NCBI GenBank assembly: GCA_963789885.1
Contig: CAWBNB010000030.1
Location: 1-64,000, forward strand
Length of the DNA stretch: 64,000 nucleotides
Reading direction: 5' to 3'
Source: DATEDA01 sp963789885
GTDB taxonomy: Bacteria; Pseudomonadota; Gammaproteobacteria; Burkholderiales; SG8-39
Both the position numbers and the translations under genes were made by a program. Below the pieces are notes generated by a model, which was not told the origin of the DNA, searched no databases, and worked only from the letters and a program-made list of their open reading frames with translations. Shown here piece by piece: positions 48,396 through 56,657 of the stretch (positions within the stretch are counted from its first letter, which is position 1; every line of letters starts with the position of its first letter).

Positions 48396-50048
48396 ATGCC
48401 CACACGCAACGGTCGCACTGCCTTCCTCGAGCTCCTCGTCGACGAGGGCGTCACCCATCTCTTCGGCAATCCGGGCACGACCGAGCTCGCGATCATGGAG
48501 GTGGTGCCCGATTTCCCGCAGCTCAAGTTCGTCCTCGGCCTGCAGGAAGCGATCGTGATCGGGATGGCCGACGGCTATGCGCGCGCCTCGGGCCGGCTCG
48601 CCGCGGCGAACGTCCACGTCGCGCCGGGGCTCGGCAACGCGATGGGCGCGCTCTACAACGCGAAGTTCTCCAACTCGCCGATCATCCTCACCGCCGGCCA
48701 GCAGGAGCAGGGGCACGGCCTGCTCGAGCCGCTGCTCTACGAGCCGCTGGTGCCGATCGCGCAGCCGCTCGTGAAGTGGGCGGTCGAGGTGACGAGAGTC
48801 GAGGACTTGCCGCGCATCCTGCGGCGCGCGGTGAAGGTCGCCCTCACGCCGCCCACCGGGCCGGTCTTCGTCAGCCTGCCCGGCGACGTGCTCGAGCAGT
48901 CGGCCGATCTCGATCTCGGCCGCCCGGTGCGCGTGGACGCCAGGGTGCGGCCTTCGGACGAAGCGCTCAAGCAGCTTGCCGAACGGCTCCTCGCGGCTCG
49001 CAATCCCGTGATCGTCGCCGGCCAGGAGCTCGCGAGTCACGACGCGTTCGCGGAAGCCGGCGAGCTGGCCGACCTGCTCGGCGCCCCGGTCTACGGCTCG
49101 TCGGTGGCATACGGTGCGCAGTTCCCGACCGGGCATGCCGCGTACATGGGTAGCCTCACGCGCAACCAGAAACAGGTGCGCGCGACGCTCGAGCCCTACG
49201 ACCTCCTGCTCTGCCTGGGCGCGGATCTGCTGCGGATGTCGGTCTACAGCCCGATCGAGCCGCTGCCCGAAGGGCTGCCGGTGGTGCACGTGAGCGAGCG
49301 CGGCTGGGAGCTCGGGAAGAACTACCGCACCGACGTCGCGATCCAGGCGAACGTGAAGGAGACGCTGCGGGCGCTGCTGCCTCTCGTGCGCGCCCGGCGC
49401 GCGCCGGAGGCGGCTGCGCGCCTCGCGGCGCTGAAGGATCGCAACTGGACGGCGCAGCGCGCCAAGGCGGCGGTCGCCGCGATGGGCGAGGCGGAGACCA
49501 CGCCGATCGACCCGCGCTTCCTGATGCTGCGGATCAGCGAGCACCTGCCGAAAGACTCGGTCGTGGTCGAGGAGGCGCTGATCTCGTCGCTGTCGCTGCC
49601 CGGGTTCCTCCCGGTCCGCGATCCGCGCGCGTGGTACGGCCTCGCGAGCGGCGGTCTCGGGTTCGCGATGCCGGGCGCGATCGGCGCGAGCCTCGCGCTG
49701 CCCGGGCGGCCGGTGACTGCGGTGGTCGGCGACGGGAGCGCGATGTACGGCATCCAGGCGCTGTGGACCGCCGCGCACATGAAGGTGCCCGTCACCTACG
49801 TCATCGCCAACAACCGCAGCTACCGCATCCTGAAGGAGCGGTTGGTGTCGATGCGCGGCTCGGACAAGTTCGTCGGCATGGACATGAAGGATCCGGCGAT
49901 CGATTACGTCGGGCTCGCGCGCGCGATGGGCGTCCCGGGGCGGCGCGTTACCGACCCCAACGACGTCGCGCCCGCGCTGCGCGAGGCGGCGGAGCAGGGC
50001 GGGCCGAGGCTGATCGAAGTGATGGTCGCCGACGGGTTCGGGGGCTAG
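48396..50048 (+). CDS. thiamine-diphosphate-dependent decarboxylase/synthase (benzoylformate decarboxylase-like)
   Basis: The 550-residue protein has three ThDP-enzyme domains: pyrimidine-binding (HLFGNPGTTELAIMEVVPDF; the cofactor glutamate is Glu51 in LGLQEAIVIGMADGYARA), a central domain, and the PP domain with the metal motif VVGDGSAMYGIQALWTAAHM ending in IANNRSY. The ANVHVAPGLGNAMGALYNA segment corresponds to the His70 region of benzoylformate decarboxylase, and His74 is present. The second active-site histidine of that enzyme (LGAPVFRYHQYD in the reference) falls in LLLCLGADLLRMSVYS, which has none. It is thus a relative with altered specificity, perhaps a 2-oxoacid decarboxylase. A cupin gene follows seven bases after the stop. 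Confidence 0.8.
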   Translation: MPTRNGRTAFLELLVDEGVTHLFGNPGTTELAIMEVVPDFPQLKFVLGLQEAIVIGMADGYARASGRLAAANVHVAPGLGNAMGALYNAKFSNSPIILTAGQQEQGHGLLEPLLYEPLVPIAQPLVKWAVEVTRVEDLPRILRRAVKVALTPPTGPVFVSLPGDVLEQSADLDLGRPVRVDARVRPSDEALKQLAERLLAARNPVIVAGQELASHDAFAEAGELADLLGAPVYGSSVAYGAQFPTGHAAYMGSLTRNQKQVRATLEPYDLLLCLGADLLRMSVYSPIEPLPEGLPVVHVSERGWELGKNYRTDVAIQANVKETLRALLPLVRARRAPEAAARLAALKDRNWTAQRAKAAVAAMGEAETTPIDPRFLMLRISEHLPKDSVVVEEALISSLSLPGFLPVRDPRAWYGLASGGLGFAMPGAIGASLALPGRPVTAVVGDGSAMYGIQALWTAAHMKVPVTYVIANNRSYRILKERLVSMRGSDKFVGMDMKDPAIDYVGLARAMGVPGRRVTDPNDVAPALREAAEQGGPRLIEVMVADGFGG

Positions 50049-50054
50049 CGCGGC

Positions 50055-50387
50055 ATGCTGGCGAACGTCCTCGATGCGCTGCCCGGGCCGGGAGCCGGCG
50101 AGACGTTCGACGTGCTGCTCACCCGCCCCGGGCTCAGGATCGAGCGGATCGTGTCGCGCACGCACGCGAGCCCGCCCGGGTTCTGGTACGACCAGCCGCA
50201 GGGCGAGTGGGTGATGCTCGTCGCCGGGGCGGCGCGGTTGCGCTTCGAGGACGAGCCGGCGCCGCGCTCGCTCGGCCCCGGCGACTGCCTCGACATCGCG
50301 GCCCATCGCCGGCACCGCGTCGAGTGGACGCACCCGGACGAGCCGACGGTCTGGATCGCAATCCATTACGGAGATGTTCCGACATGA
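50055..50387 (+). CDS. small single-domain cupin
   Basis: The 110-residue protein is one cupin barrel. PQGEWVMLVAGAARLRFED covers the first conserved box without the usual histidine pair (E replaces the second part of the motif), and LGPGDCLDIAAHRRHRVEWTHPDE the second box with candidate metal histidines. Such proteins of the EutQ/ChrR-like kind may bind metals or small acids. It starts 6 bp after the ThDP-enzyme stop and is followed by a MazG-like gene on the same strand. Function unknown; operon position suggests a link with the decarboxylase. Confidence 0.7.
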   Translation: MLANVLDALPGPGAGETFDVLLTRPGLRIERIVSRTHASPPGFWYDQPQGEWVMLVAGAARLRFEDEPAPRSLGPGDCLDIAAHRRHRVEWTHPDEPTVWIAIHYGDVPT

Positions 50388-50445
50388 GCCCGCAGGGCTG
50401 CCCCCAGGGGCGAAGCCCGAGCGCGGGACGCGCGAGGGTAATCCG

Positions 50446-50814
50446 ATGAGCCGGATGGACAGCCGCATCGACACCATCGAGGCGCTGCGTACGCGCCTCC
50501 GCGTCTTCGTCGCCGAGCGCGACTGGGACCAGTTCCACAACCCGAAGAACCTCGCGATGGCGCTCGTGGCCGAGGCGGGCGAGCTGGTCGAGCACTTCCA
50601 GTGGCTGACGCCCGCGCAGGCCGATCACCTCCCGCCCGAGACGCGCGTCGAGGTGGAGCACGAGATCGCCGACGTGCTGATCTTCCTCGTCGAGCTCGCC
50701 GACCGGCTTGGCGTCGATCCGCTCGCCGCCGCCGAGCGCAAGCTCGCGCTGAACGAGAAGAAGTACCCGGTCGAGAAGGCGCGGGGCAACGCGACGAAGT
50801 ACGACAAGCTCTGA
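50446..50814 (+). CDS. MazG-like nucleotide pyrophosphohydrolase
   Basis: The 122-residue protein has the ExxE-(n)-ExxD metal-binding helices of the all-alpha NTP pyrophosphatases: MALVAEAGELVEHFQWL and VEVEHEIADVLIFLVELADR. Then KLALNEKKYPVEKARGNATKYDKL matches the C-terminal KxxxNxxKYP signature of the dCTPase/YbfA-like subgroup (RS21-C6 type). It probably removes pyrophosphate from non-canonical dNTPs such as modified dCTP. I favour the ATG at 50446 after GAGGG; the second methionine at 50455 is an alternative. The TGA directly abuts the GTG of rlmJ. Confidence 0.85.
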   Translation: MSRMDSRIDTIEALRTRLRVFVAERDWDQFHNPKNLAMALVAEAGELVEHFQWLTPAQADHLPPETRVEVEHEIADVLIFLVELADRLGVDPLAAAERKLALNEKKYPVEKARGNATKYDKL

Positions 50815-51651
50815 GTGCTGGCTTACCGCCACCACTTCCACGCCGGCAACTTCGCCGACGTCTTCAAGCACGCGCTCCTCGTGCGGCTGCTCGGCGCCGT
50901 CGCGGCGAAGGACAAGCCGTTCTTCTATCTCGACACGCACGCGGGCATCGGGCGCTACGACCTTTCGCACCCGTGGGCGCAGAAGAACGCCGAGTTCCGC
51001 GACGGGATCGGGCGGCTGTGGGAGCGCAGCGATCTGCCCGCGCTGCTGGCGCCGTACCTGGAGTCGGTGCGGGCGGAGAATCCGGACGGGAAGCTGCGCT
51101 TCTATCCGGGCTCGCCGCTGATCGCCAGGCGTTTTCTGCGTCCGGGCGACCGGATGGTGCTGAGCGAGCTCAACAAGACGGACGTCGCCGAGCTCGGCGC
51201 GCTGTTCGGGCGCGACCGGCAGGTCACGGTGCACCTCATCGACGGCTACCACGCGCTGAAGGCGCAGCTCCCGCCGGCGGAACGGCGCGGGCTGGTGCTC
51301 GTCGACTCGTCGTTCGATCGCGCCCGCGAGCTCCGGCGCGTTGCCGACGCGCTCGCGCTCGCGCACGAGCGCTGGGCAACCGGCCTCTACGCGATCTGGT
51401 ATCCGCTGCTGGAACCGCCGGCGATGCGCGGATTCGAGCGCGACGTCGTGGCGACCGGCATCCGCAAGATCCTGCAGCTCGAGCTGTCGGTGCGGCCGGA
51501 GGGATGGACCGGCAGCCTGCGCGGGTGCGGCATGCTGGTCGTCAACCCGCCGTACCGGTTCGACGGGGAAGCCGAGGTGATCGTCGCGTGGCTTGCGCAA
51601 GCGCTCGCGACCGACGGGGGTTATCGCGTGCGGTGGCTTGTTCCGGAGTAG
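50815..51651 (+). CDS. rlmJ: 23S rRNA (adenine(2030)-N6)-methyltransferase RlmJ
   Basis: The start MLAYRHHFHAGNFADVFKHA is the invariant RlmJ N-terminus, and FFYLDTHAGIGRYDL is the SAM-binding motif. SPLIARRFLRPGDRMVLSEL and GLYAIWYPLLEPPAM follow the family pattern. The catalytic motif IV, DPPY at 164-167 in E. coli, reads Asp164-Ser-Ser-Phe here (VLVDSSFDRA): the essential aspartate is kept but both prolines and the aromatic tyrosine are changed. The enzyme methylates A2030 in 23S rRNA. Length (278) is typical. The GTG start immediately follows the MazG-like stop, so the genes are coupled. Confidence 0.9.
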   Translation: MLAYRHHFHAGNFADVFKHALLVRLLGAVAAKDKPFFYLDTHAGIGRYDLSHPWAQKNAEFRDGIGRLWERSDLPALLAPYLESVRAENPDGKLRFYPGSPLIARRFLRPGDRMVLSELNKTDVAELGALFGRDRQVTVHLIDGYHALKAQLPPAERRGLVLVDSSFDRARELRRVADALALAHERWATGLYAIWYPLLEPPAMRGFERDVVATGIRKILQLELSVRPEGWTGSLRGCGMLVVNPPYRFDGEAEVIVAWLAQALATDGGYRVRWLVPE

Positions 51652-51909
51652 CGCCAAGAAAACGGCCCCGCGCCGGCGAGGAGCCGTCCGAACGGGGCCA
51701 AGAGGTGGTGGGCGACGCTTTGCCGGTACTTGGTGAATCGCCCCGGAATCTGTCGATCAACCCGGCGATCGTGGCGCCCCGAGGGAGCAGGGGGATCGGG
51801 ACGCCACGCGCACAGAATACGGGGGGCAGTGGCTCAGGACGTGAGCCTGCTCAAGGATAGTTGCCCTCCGCCGTCCGTGCCCGGACGCGATGCGGTCGGG
51901 CGAGGCGGC
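51652..51909. terminator. 258-bp non-coding stretch with a hairpin after rlmJ
   Basis: Twelve bases after the rlmJ stop, GGCCCCG (51664-51670) pairs with CGGGGCC (51693-51699) around a 22-base loop that can itself pair (CGGC/GCCG). AAAA precedes it but no T run follows; it can act as a weak terminator for rlmJ. The remaining 200 bp, up to the end of the repeat-protein gene on the minus strand, holds nothing I can recognise. Confidence 0.4.
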
Positions 51910-52251
51910 TCAGCGCGGACGCGCTGCGGCTTCTACGGCCGCGTGCCTCGGCTGCGCGGTGATCTCGCCCAGGCCGCTGTCGATCTTTTCTGCGGGCTGG
52001 CTGTATAGCCAGGGCGCGTGCCACTCCGAGTAATGCGGAAGAGTCCCCAGGCCCGAATCGATACTTTCGGCGGGTGTCGCGTACAGCCAAAGGTCCCGCC
52101 ATTCCGAATAGTGCGGGAGGTTGCCCAAACCGTTGTCGATCTTGGCGGCCGGGGTCGGTACGACGTCCTCGGCTAGTGCGCTCGTGGCCAGTCCGAGCGT
52201 CAATCCCGCGACCAGGGCGAGGCAAAGCTTGCTAGCGCGATACGGATGCAT
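51910..52251 (-). CDS. small exported protein with 26-residue tandem repeats
   Basis: The 113-residue precursor has a signal peptide (MHPYRASKLCLALVAGLTLG to about Ala28) and a mature part built from a 26-residue repeat. Unit 1 is residues 37-62, unit 2 is 63-88, and a partial third runs from 89 to about 97. Each starts (K/S)ID(N/S)GLG and contains LPHYSEW and PWLY or LWLY. No cysteine is in the mature part. It resembles no enzyme I know; similar small exported proteins with a GLGxLPHYSEW-type motif may be common in Burkholderiales, but I cannot confirm this. ATG at 52251 (GGAG nine bases upstream) is preferred to the GTG at 52266. Confidence 0.7.
   Translation of the reverse strand: MHPYRASKLCLALVAGLTLGLATSALAEDVVPTPAAKIDNGLGNLPHYSEWRDLWLYATPAESIDSGLGTLPHYSEWHAPWLYSQPAEKIDSGLGEITAQPRHAAVEAAARPR
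51967..52143. repeat. 78-bp tandem repeat inside the small exported protein gene
   Basis: About 2.3 copies of a 78-bp unit, in frame, encode the repeats of the minus-strand exported protein. The copies differ mainly at third positions and in the variable centre (RDLW versus HAPW), so the duplication is not recent and the protein sequence appears to be under selection. Confidence 0.75.
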
Positions 52252-52426
52252 AGTGCACGTCTCCACTAAGGGGTTGGTTCACCCTTCAGCACAGCAGGGC
52301 CCATGCCAACTGCTCGCGCGGGCAAGCGCGCAGAGAGCGGAAGGCGCGGGGCGTGTCGGTTTCCGTGCACTCTTGCCGGCGTTGGCCCGGCCGGAATGCG
52401 CACGCCCGTGGCACACTGGCAAAGAC

Positions 52427-53467
52427 GTGTCCGAATCTCGTCGCCGCATCCTCCATCTCGACATGGACGCCTTCTTCGCGGCGGTCGAGCTCCTGCGCCG
52501 TCCCGAGCTGAAGGGCAAGCCGGTGGTCATCGGCGGGCGCGGCGATCCGACCCGCCGGGGCGTGGTCTCGACCGCGACCTACGAGGCGCGCAAGTTCGGG
52601 ATCCGCTCGGCCATGCCGCTCCGCACCGCGCACAAGCTGTGCCCCGAGACGGTGTTCCTCCCGGTCGACTTCGCCGAGTACGAGCGCTACTCCGCGCTCT
52701 TCAAGGAGGAGATGCGCAAGGTCTCGCCGGTGATGCAGAACAACGGCATCGACGAGGCGTTTCTCGACATCACCGAGGTACCGGGCTCGAGCGAAGAGAT
52801 CGCGCGCCGGATCAAGCAGGCGATTTTCGACGCCACCGGTCTGACCTGTTCGATCGGAATTGCGCCGAACAAGCTGCTTGCAAAAATGGCCTCGGAGCTC
52901 GACAAGCCCGACGGCCTCACCGTGATCGGCGAGGGCGACCTCGAGGCCCGGATCTGGCCACTCGACGTCCGTCGGGTGCCGGGCATCGGCCCGAAGACCG
53001 AGGCGCGGCTGGTGGCGATGGGCATCCGGACGATCGGCGGGCTCGCAGCGATCCCGGTGGAGCAGCTGGTCGAGAGTTTCGGCCGGTCGTACGGCGCGTT
53101 CCTCTACGAAGCCGCCCACGGCATCGACGACGACCCGGTCTATACCCATCTCGAGCCGCGGAGCCGCAGCCGGGAGACGACCTTCCAGGAGGACGTCGGC
53201 GACTGGCAGGCGATCGCGCGCACGCTTGCGCGGCTCGCGCGCGACGTCGCCGGGGAGCTCCAGGCCGAGGGCTACCGCGGCCGTGCGATCGGCATCAAGG
53301 TGCGCTTCGCGGATTTCGACACGCACACCCGCGTGAAGACGCTCGACGAGCCGACCGACTCCGCGACCGAGATTCGCAAGGCGGCGTTCGAGTGCCTCGG
53401 ACGGCTCGATCTGGACCGCCGGGTACGGCTCCTCGGGGTGCGGGTCGGCGAGCTGAGCCGCGCCTAG
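52427..53467 (+). CDS. dinB: DNA polymerase IV (Y family)
   Basis: The 346-residue protein has the Y-family palm motifs RILHLDMDAFFAAVELL and NGIDEAFLDITEV, with all three metal-binding acidic residues, YEARKFGIRSAMPLRTA in the fingers, SIGIAPNKLLAKMASELDKPDG, the helix-hairpin-helix thumb VPGIGPKTEARLVAMGI and a little-finger domain. No C-terminal beta-clamp motif is obvious after VGELSRA. It performs error-prone translesion synthesis. The GTG at 52427 gives the best start; its ribosome site is weak. Unlike the radical SAM gene it has no CTG-N10-CAG box in the 160 bp upstream, so SOS control is not evident. Confidence 0.92.
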   Translation: MSESRRRILHLDMDAFFAAVELLRRPELKGKPVVIGGRGDPTRRGVVSTATYEARKFGIRSAMPLRTAHKLCPETVFLPVDFAEYERYSALFKEEMRKVSPVMQNNGIDEAFLDITEVPGSSEEIARRIKQAIFDATGLTCSIGIAPNKLLAKMASELDKPDGLTVIGEGDLEARIWPLDVRRVPGIGPKTEARLVAMGIRTIGGLAAIPVEQLVESFGRSYGAFLYEAAHGIDDDPVYTHLEPRSRSRETTFQEDVGDWQAIARTLARLARDVAGELQAEGYRGRAIGIKVRFADFDTHTRVKTLDEPTDSATEIRKAAFECLGRLDLDRRVRLLGVRVGELSRA

Positions 53468-53563
53468 CGCCGCCCCTCGACTTGGCTGGGCGGCTCGATT
53501 ACCCTCGGCGCTTTCGCGGCGACCCCGCCCTCCACGCCCACGACTTCCCACCAGACGCCCACG

Positions 53564-55909
53564 ATGAGCACCGCCAGCGAGTACATCCAGCCCGGAAAGA
53601 GCCAGTGGATCGGCAAGCCCGTACGCCGCCTCGAGGACCAGCACCTCATGACCGGCCGCGGCAAGTTCACCGACGACGTGAACCTGCCGAACCAGGCGTA
53701 CGCCGCCTTCGCGCGTTCGCCCCACGCCCACGCCCGCATCGTGCGGATCGACATCGCCGCGGCGCGGGGTGCCCCGGGCGTGATCGCGGTGATTACCGGC
53801 GCGGACCTGATCGCGGACGGCGTGGGGCAGATGCCGTTCTCGCAGATGCACAAGCGGCCGGACGGGACCCCGATCACCGCGCCGCCGCGCTATCCGCTCA
53901 CCGCGGACGCGGCGCGCTACGTCGGCCACGCGTTCGCAATGGTGATCGCCGGTACGCGCAACCAGGCGAAGGACGCCGCCGAGCTCGTCGAGGTCGAGTG
54001 GGAGGAGCTGCCGGCGGTGGCGGACCAGGTGGCAGCCGCGCGCGCCGACGCCCCGCAGCTCTGGCCCGCGGCCTTCACGCCGGAGTACGGCAACATCGCC
54101 GCCTACTACCACCGCGGCGACAAGGCGGCGACCGACGCGGCGTTTGCCAGTGCCCACAAGGTCGTCTCGATCCGCATCGTCAACAACCGGATCGTCTCGA
54201 ACCCGATCGAGCCCAAGGCAGCGGCGGCGCAGTACGACGCGGCGACGCAGACGATCACGCTGTGGTGCCCGACGCAGAACACCCACGTGATGCGAGCGCA
54301 GATCGCCGAGGCGATCCTCAAGATGCCGGTGGACAAGCTGCGGGTGATCACCGGCGACCTCGGGGGCGGGTTCGGCACGCGCGTCTGGCCCTACCCGGAG
54401 TACGCCGCGGTCGCGTACGCGGCGCGCAAGCTCGGGCGCCCGGTGAAGTGGCTCGCCGACCGCTCCGAGACGTTCGTGTCCGACAACCACGGCCGCGACC
54501 ACGTGTCCGAGGCGTCGCTCGCGATCGACCGGGAGCACCGGTTCACGGGGCTGCGGATCCGGACGTACGCGAACATCGGGGGCGTCATCTCGAACTTCGG
54601 CGCCGCGGTGCCGGCGATGTCGGGGGCGCGCACGCCGACCGGCGTCTACAAGATCCCGGTGCTCGACCAGGAAGTGCGGATGATGTTCACCAACACGACG
54701 CCGGTCGACGCTTACCGCGGCGCCGGACGCCCCGAGGCGGGCTATCTCATCGAGCGGCTGGTCAGCCGCGCCGCGATGGAGCTCGGTGTCGACCCGGTCG
54801 AGCTGCGCCGCAAGAACTTCGTGCGGCCGGAGGACATGCCGTACAAGAACGCCGCGGACTACACGTATGACTGCGGAAACTTCCCGGGCGTGCTCGACAA
54901 GGCGCTCGCGGCCGCCGACTGGAACGGATTCCCGGCGCGCAAGGCCGACGCGAAGAAGCGCGGCAAGCTCGCCGGCCGCGGCCTCGGCTGCTACGTCGAG
55001 GTCACCGGCAGCGCGAACCTGAGCGAGACGGTCGAAGTGACGGTGACCGGTGACGGCCGCGTGATCGTCGTGTCGGGCACGCAGTCGATGGGCACCAGCC
55101 TGTGGACCGCGTACGCGCAGATCGTCGCGGAGCGGCTCGGCGTCGCGCCGGAGGCCGTCTCGATCATCCAGGGCGACACCGCGATCGTGAAGACCGGCGG
55201 CGGCAGCGGCGGCTCGCGCTCGCTGCAGGTCGGCGGCAGCGCGGTGCTCGCGGGCGCGAACGCGACCGTCGAGGCGGGGCGCAAGCTCGCGGCGGGTGCG
55301 CTCGAAGCGGCCGAAGGCGACATCGAGTTCCGCGCCGGCCGGTTCGTGATCGGCGGCACCGATCGCGGCATCGGGCTCTTCGAGCTCGCGGCGAAGCAGC
55401 CGGGCGCGAAGCTCGTCGTGTCGGCGAGCGAGACCGCGAAGGATCAGACCTGGCCCAACGGCTGCCAGGTCGCCGAGGTCGAGATCGAGCCGGAGACCGG
55501 CATCGTGAAGGTGGTGCGCCACGTCGCCGTCGACGACATCGGCCGCGTGATGAACCCGCTGATCGCGCACGGCCAGATCGAGGGCGGGATCGCGCAGGGG
55601 ATCGGGCAGGCGCTCGTCGAGCAGACGGTCTACGACGCGAACGGCCAGCTCCTCACCGGCTCGTTCATGGACTACGCGATGCCGCGCGCCGACGACGTGC
55701 CGAACTTCGAATGCGCGTTCGACGAGTCGACGCCGTCCCCGCTCAACGTGCTCGGCGCCAAGGGCGCCGGCGAGTCGGGCACGCACGGCGCGGTGCCGGC
55801 GGTGGTGAACGCGGTGATCGACGCGCTGTCGGAGCTCGGCGTCCGCGAGATCGACATGCCGATCACGCGCGAGAAGGTCTGGCAGGCGATCCGGAGCGCG
55901 AAGCGCTAG
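53564..55909 (+). CDS. xanthine dehydrogenase/CoxL-family molybdopterin-binding subunit
   Basis: The 781-residue protein begins IGKPVRRLEDQHLMTGRGKF, standard for the large subunit of the aldehyde oxidase/CO dehydrogenase family. GDLGGGFGTRVWPYPEYAAV is the first cofactor loop; VDAYRGAGRPEAGYLIERLV contains the AYRGAGR active-site loop of form II enzymes (not the AYRCSFR loop of true CO dehydrogenase); GGGSGGSRSLQVGGSAV and the catalytic-glutamate region GAKGAGESGTHGAVPA follow. It hydroxylates an aldehyde or N-heterocycle using water. The FAD (CoxM) and 2Fe-2S (CoxS) subunits it needs are not in the neighbouring 10 kb on either side. Confidence 0.88.
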   Translation: MSTASEYIQPGKSQWIGKPVRRLEDQHLMTGRGKFTDDVNLPNQAYAAFARSPHAHARIVRIDIAAARGAPGVIAVITGADLIADGVGQMPFSQMHKRPDGTPITAPPRYPLTADAARYVGHAFAMVIAGTRNQAKDAAELVEVEWEELPAVADQVAAARADAPQLWPAAFTPEYGNIAAYYHRGDKAATDAAFASAHKVVSIRIVNNRIVSNPIEPKAAAAQYDAATQTITLWCPTQNTHVMRAQIAEAILKMPVDKLRVITGDLGGGFGTRVWPYPEYAAVAYAARKLGRPVKWLADRSETFVSDNHGRDHVSEASLAIDREHRFTGLRIRTYANIGGVISNFGAAVPAMSGARTPTGVYKIPVLDQEVRMMFTNTTPVDAYRGAGRPEAGYLIERLVSRAAMELGVDPVELRRKNFVRPEDMPYKNAADYTYDCGNFPGVLDKALAAADWNGFPARKADAKKRGKLAGRGLGCYVEVTGSANLSETVEVTVTGDGRVIVVSGTQSMGTSLWTAYAQIVAERLGVAPEAVSIIQGDTAIVKTGGGSGGSRSLQVGGSAVLAGANATVEAGRKLAAGALEAAEGDIEFRAGRFVIGGTDRGIGLFELAAKQPGAKLVVSASETAKDQTWPNGCQVAEVEIEPETGIVKVVRHVAVDDIGRVMNPLIAHGQIEGGIAQGIGQALVEQTVYDANGQLLTGSFMDYAMPRADDVPNFECAFDESTPSPLNVLGAKGAGESGTHGAVPAVVNAVIDALSELGVREIDMPITREKVWQAIRSAKR

Positions 55910-55927
55910 GGAACGACGCCGGCCGGA

Positions 55928-56653
55928 TCACCGCGCCTGCACCAGCCGCCGCTCGATCACCGCTCCGGTGAGCTCTCTGGACGCGTCGGAGATGAGGTGG
56001 AGAACAGTCGGTACGACGTCCTCGGGCTCGGAGATGCCGACCGACTCGCGGTACATCGCGACCTCGTCCTCGGTCGCGACGTCCAGGAACACCGGCGTCG
56101 CTACTAGACCCGGCGAGAGGACGTTGGCACGCACGCCGTACGGTCGCAGTTCCTGCGCCACGCACTTGATCAGCCCGATCAGCGCGCCCTTCGACGCCGC
56201 GTAGGCCGACGCGCCCGGCCAGCCCATGTTCACGAGTCCCGACGTGAACGCGAGGATTGCGCCGCTACGCTGGCGCCGCATCAGCGGCACGACCGCGCGC
56301 ACGAAGTGGAAGACGCCATCGACGTTGACCGCCATGTGGCGGCGCCATTCCTCGTCGGTGATCGCGTCGATCGGCGTCCGGCGCTGGATCGCCGCGCACA
56401 GCACGGCGGCGTCGACGCGATCCATCCCCGCGACGAGCGCGGCGACCGCGCCCGCATCCGCGACGTCGACCCGGTGCGTCGCGATCCCCGGGACGCCGCT
56501 AATCGCCGCTAGCCCGCGCTCGTTGACGTCCACGACGAGCACGCGCGCGCCGCGCTCGGCGCACGCCCGCGCAGTCGCCGCGCCGATTCCGGATGCGCCC
56601 CCGCTCACGAGGACGACGCTGCCGGAGAAGTCGTAGGTTGCGCTCATCGCCAT
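55928..56653 (-). CDS. short-chain dehydrogenase/reductase
   Basis: The 241-residue SDR has the cofactor motif VLVSGGASGIGAATARAC, an Asp after strand two (VVDVNERG) that favours NAD, the NNAG-equivalent LCAAIQRR, and a catalytic set of Ser in FTSGLVNMGWPG and Tyr-x-x-x-Lys in SAYAASKGALIGLI. ATG at 56653 follows GGAG by seven bases, and lies five bases before the end of the FAD monooxygenase gene, so the two are co-transcribed. It probably oxidises an alcohol in the same catabolic pathway as the hydroxylase. Substrate unknown. Confidence 0.85.
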   Translation of the reverse strand: MAMSATYDFSGSVVLVSGGASGIGAATARACAERGARVLVVDVNERGLAAISGVPGIATHRVDVADAGAVAALVAGMDRVDAAVLCAAIQRRTPIDAITDEEWRRHMAVNVDGVFHFVRAVVPLMRRQRSGAILAFTSGLVNMGWPGASAYAASKGALIGLIKCVAQELRPYGVRANVLSPGLVATPVFLDVATEDEVAMYRESVGISEPEDVVPTVLHLISDASRELTGAVIERRLVQAR

Positions 56654-56657
56654 GGGT

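Noticed and set aside
51703..51780. TGGTGGGCGAC sequence resembling the 3' end of a minus-strand tRNA
   Set aside because: No T-loop GTTCGA pattern or cloverleaf stems follow, so it is not a tRNA gene that I can support.
52267..52426. Possible LexA control of dinB
   Set aside because: No CTG-N10-CAG or similar symmetric box is present upstream of the dinB start, so I do not claim SOS regulation there.
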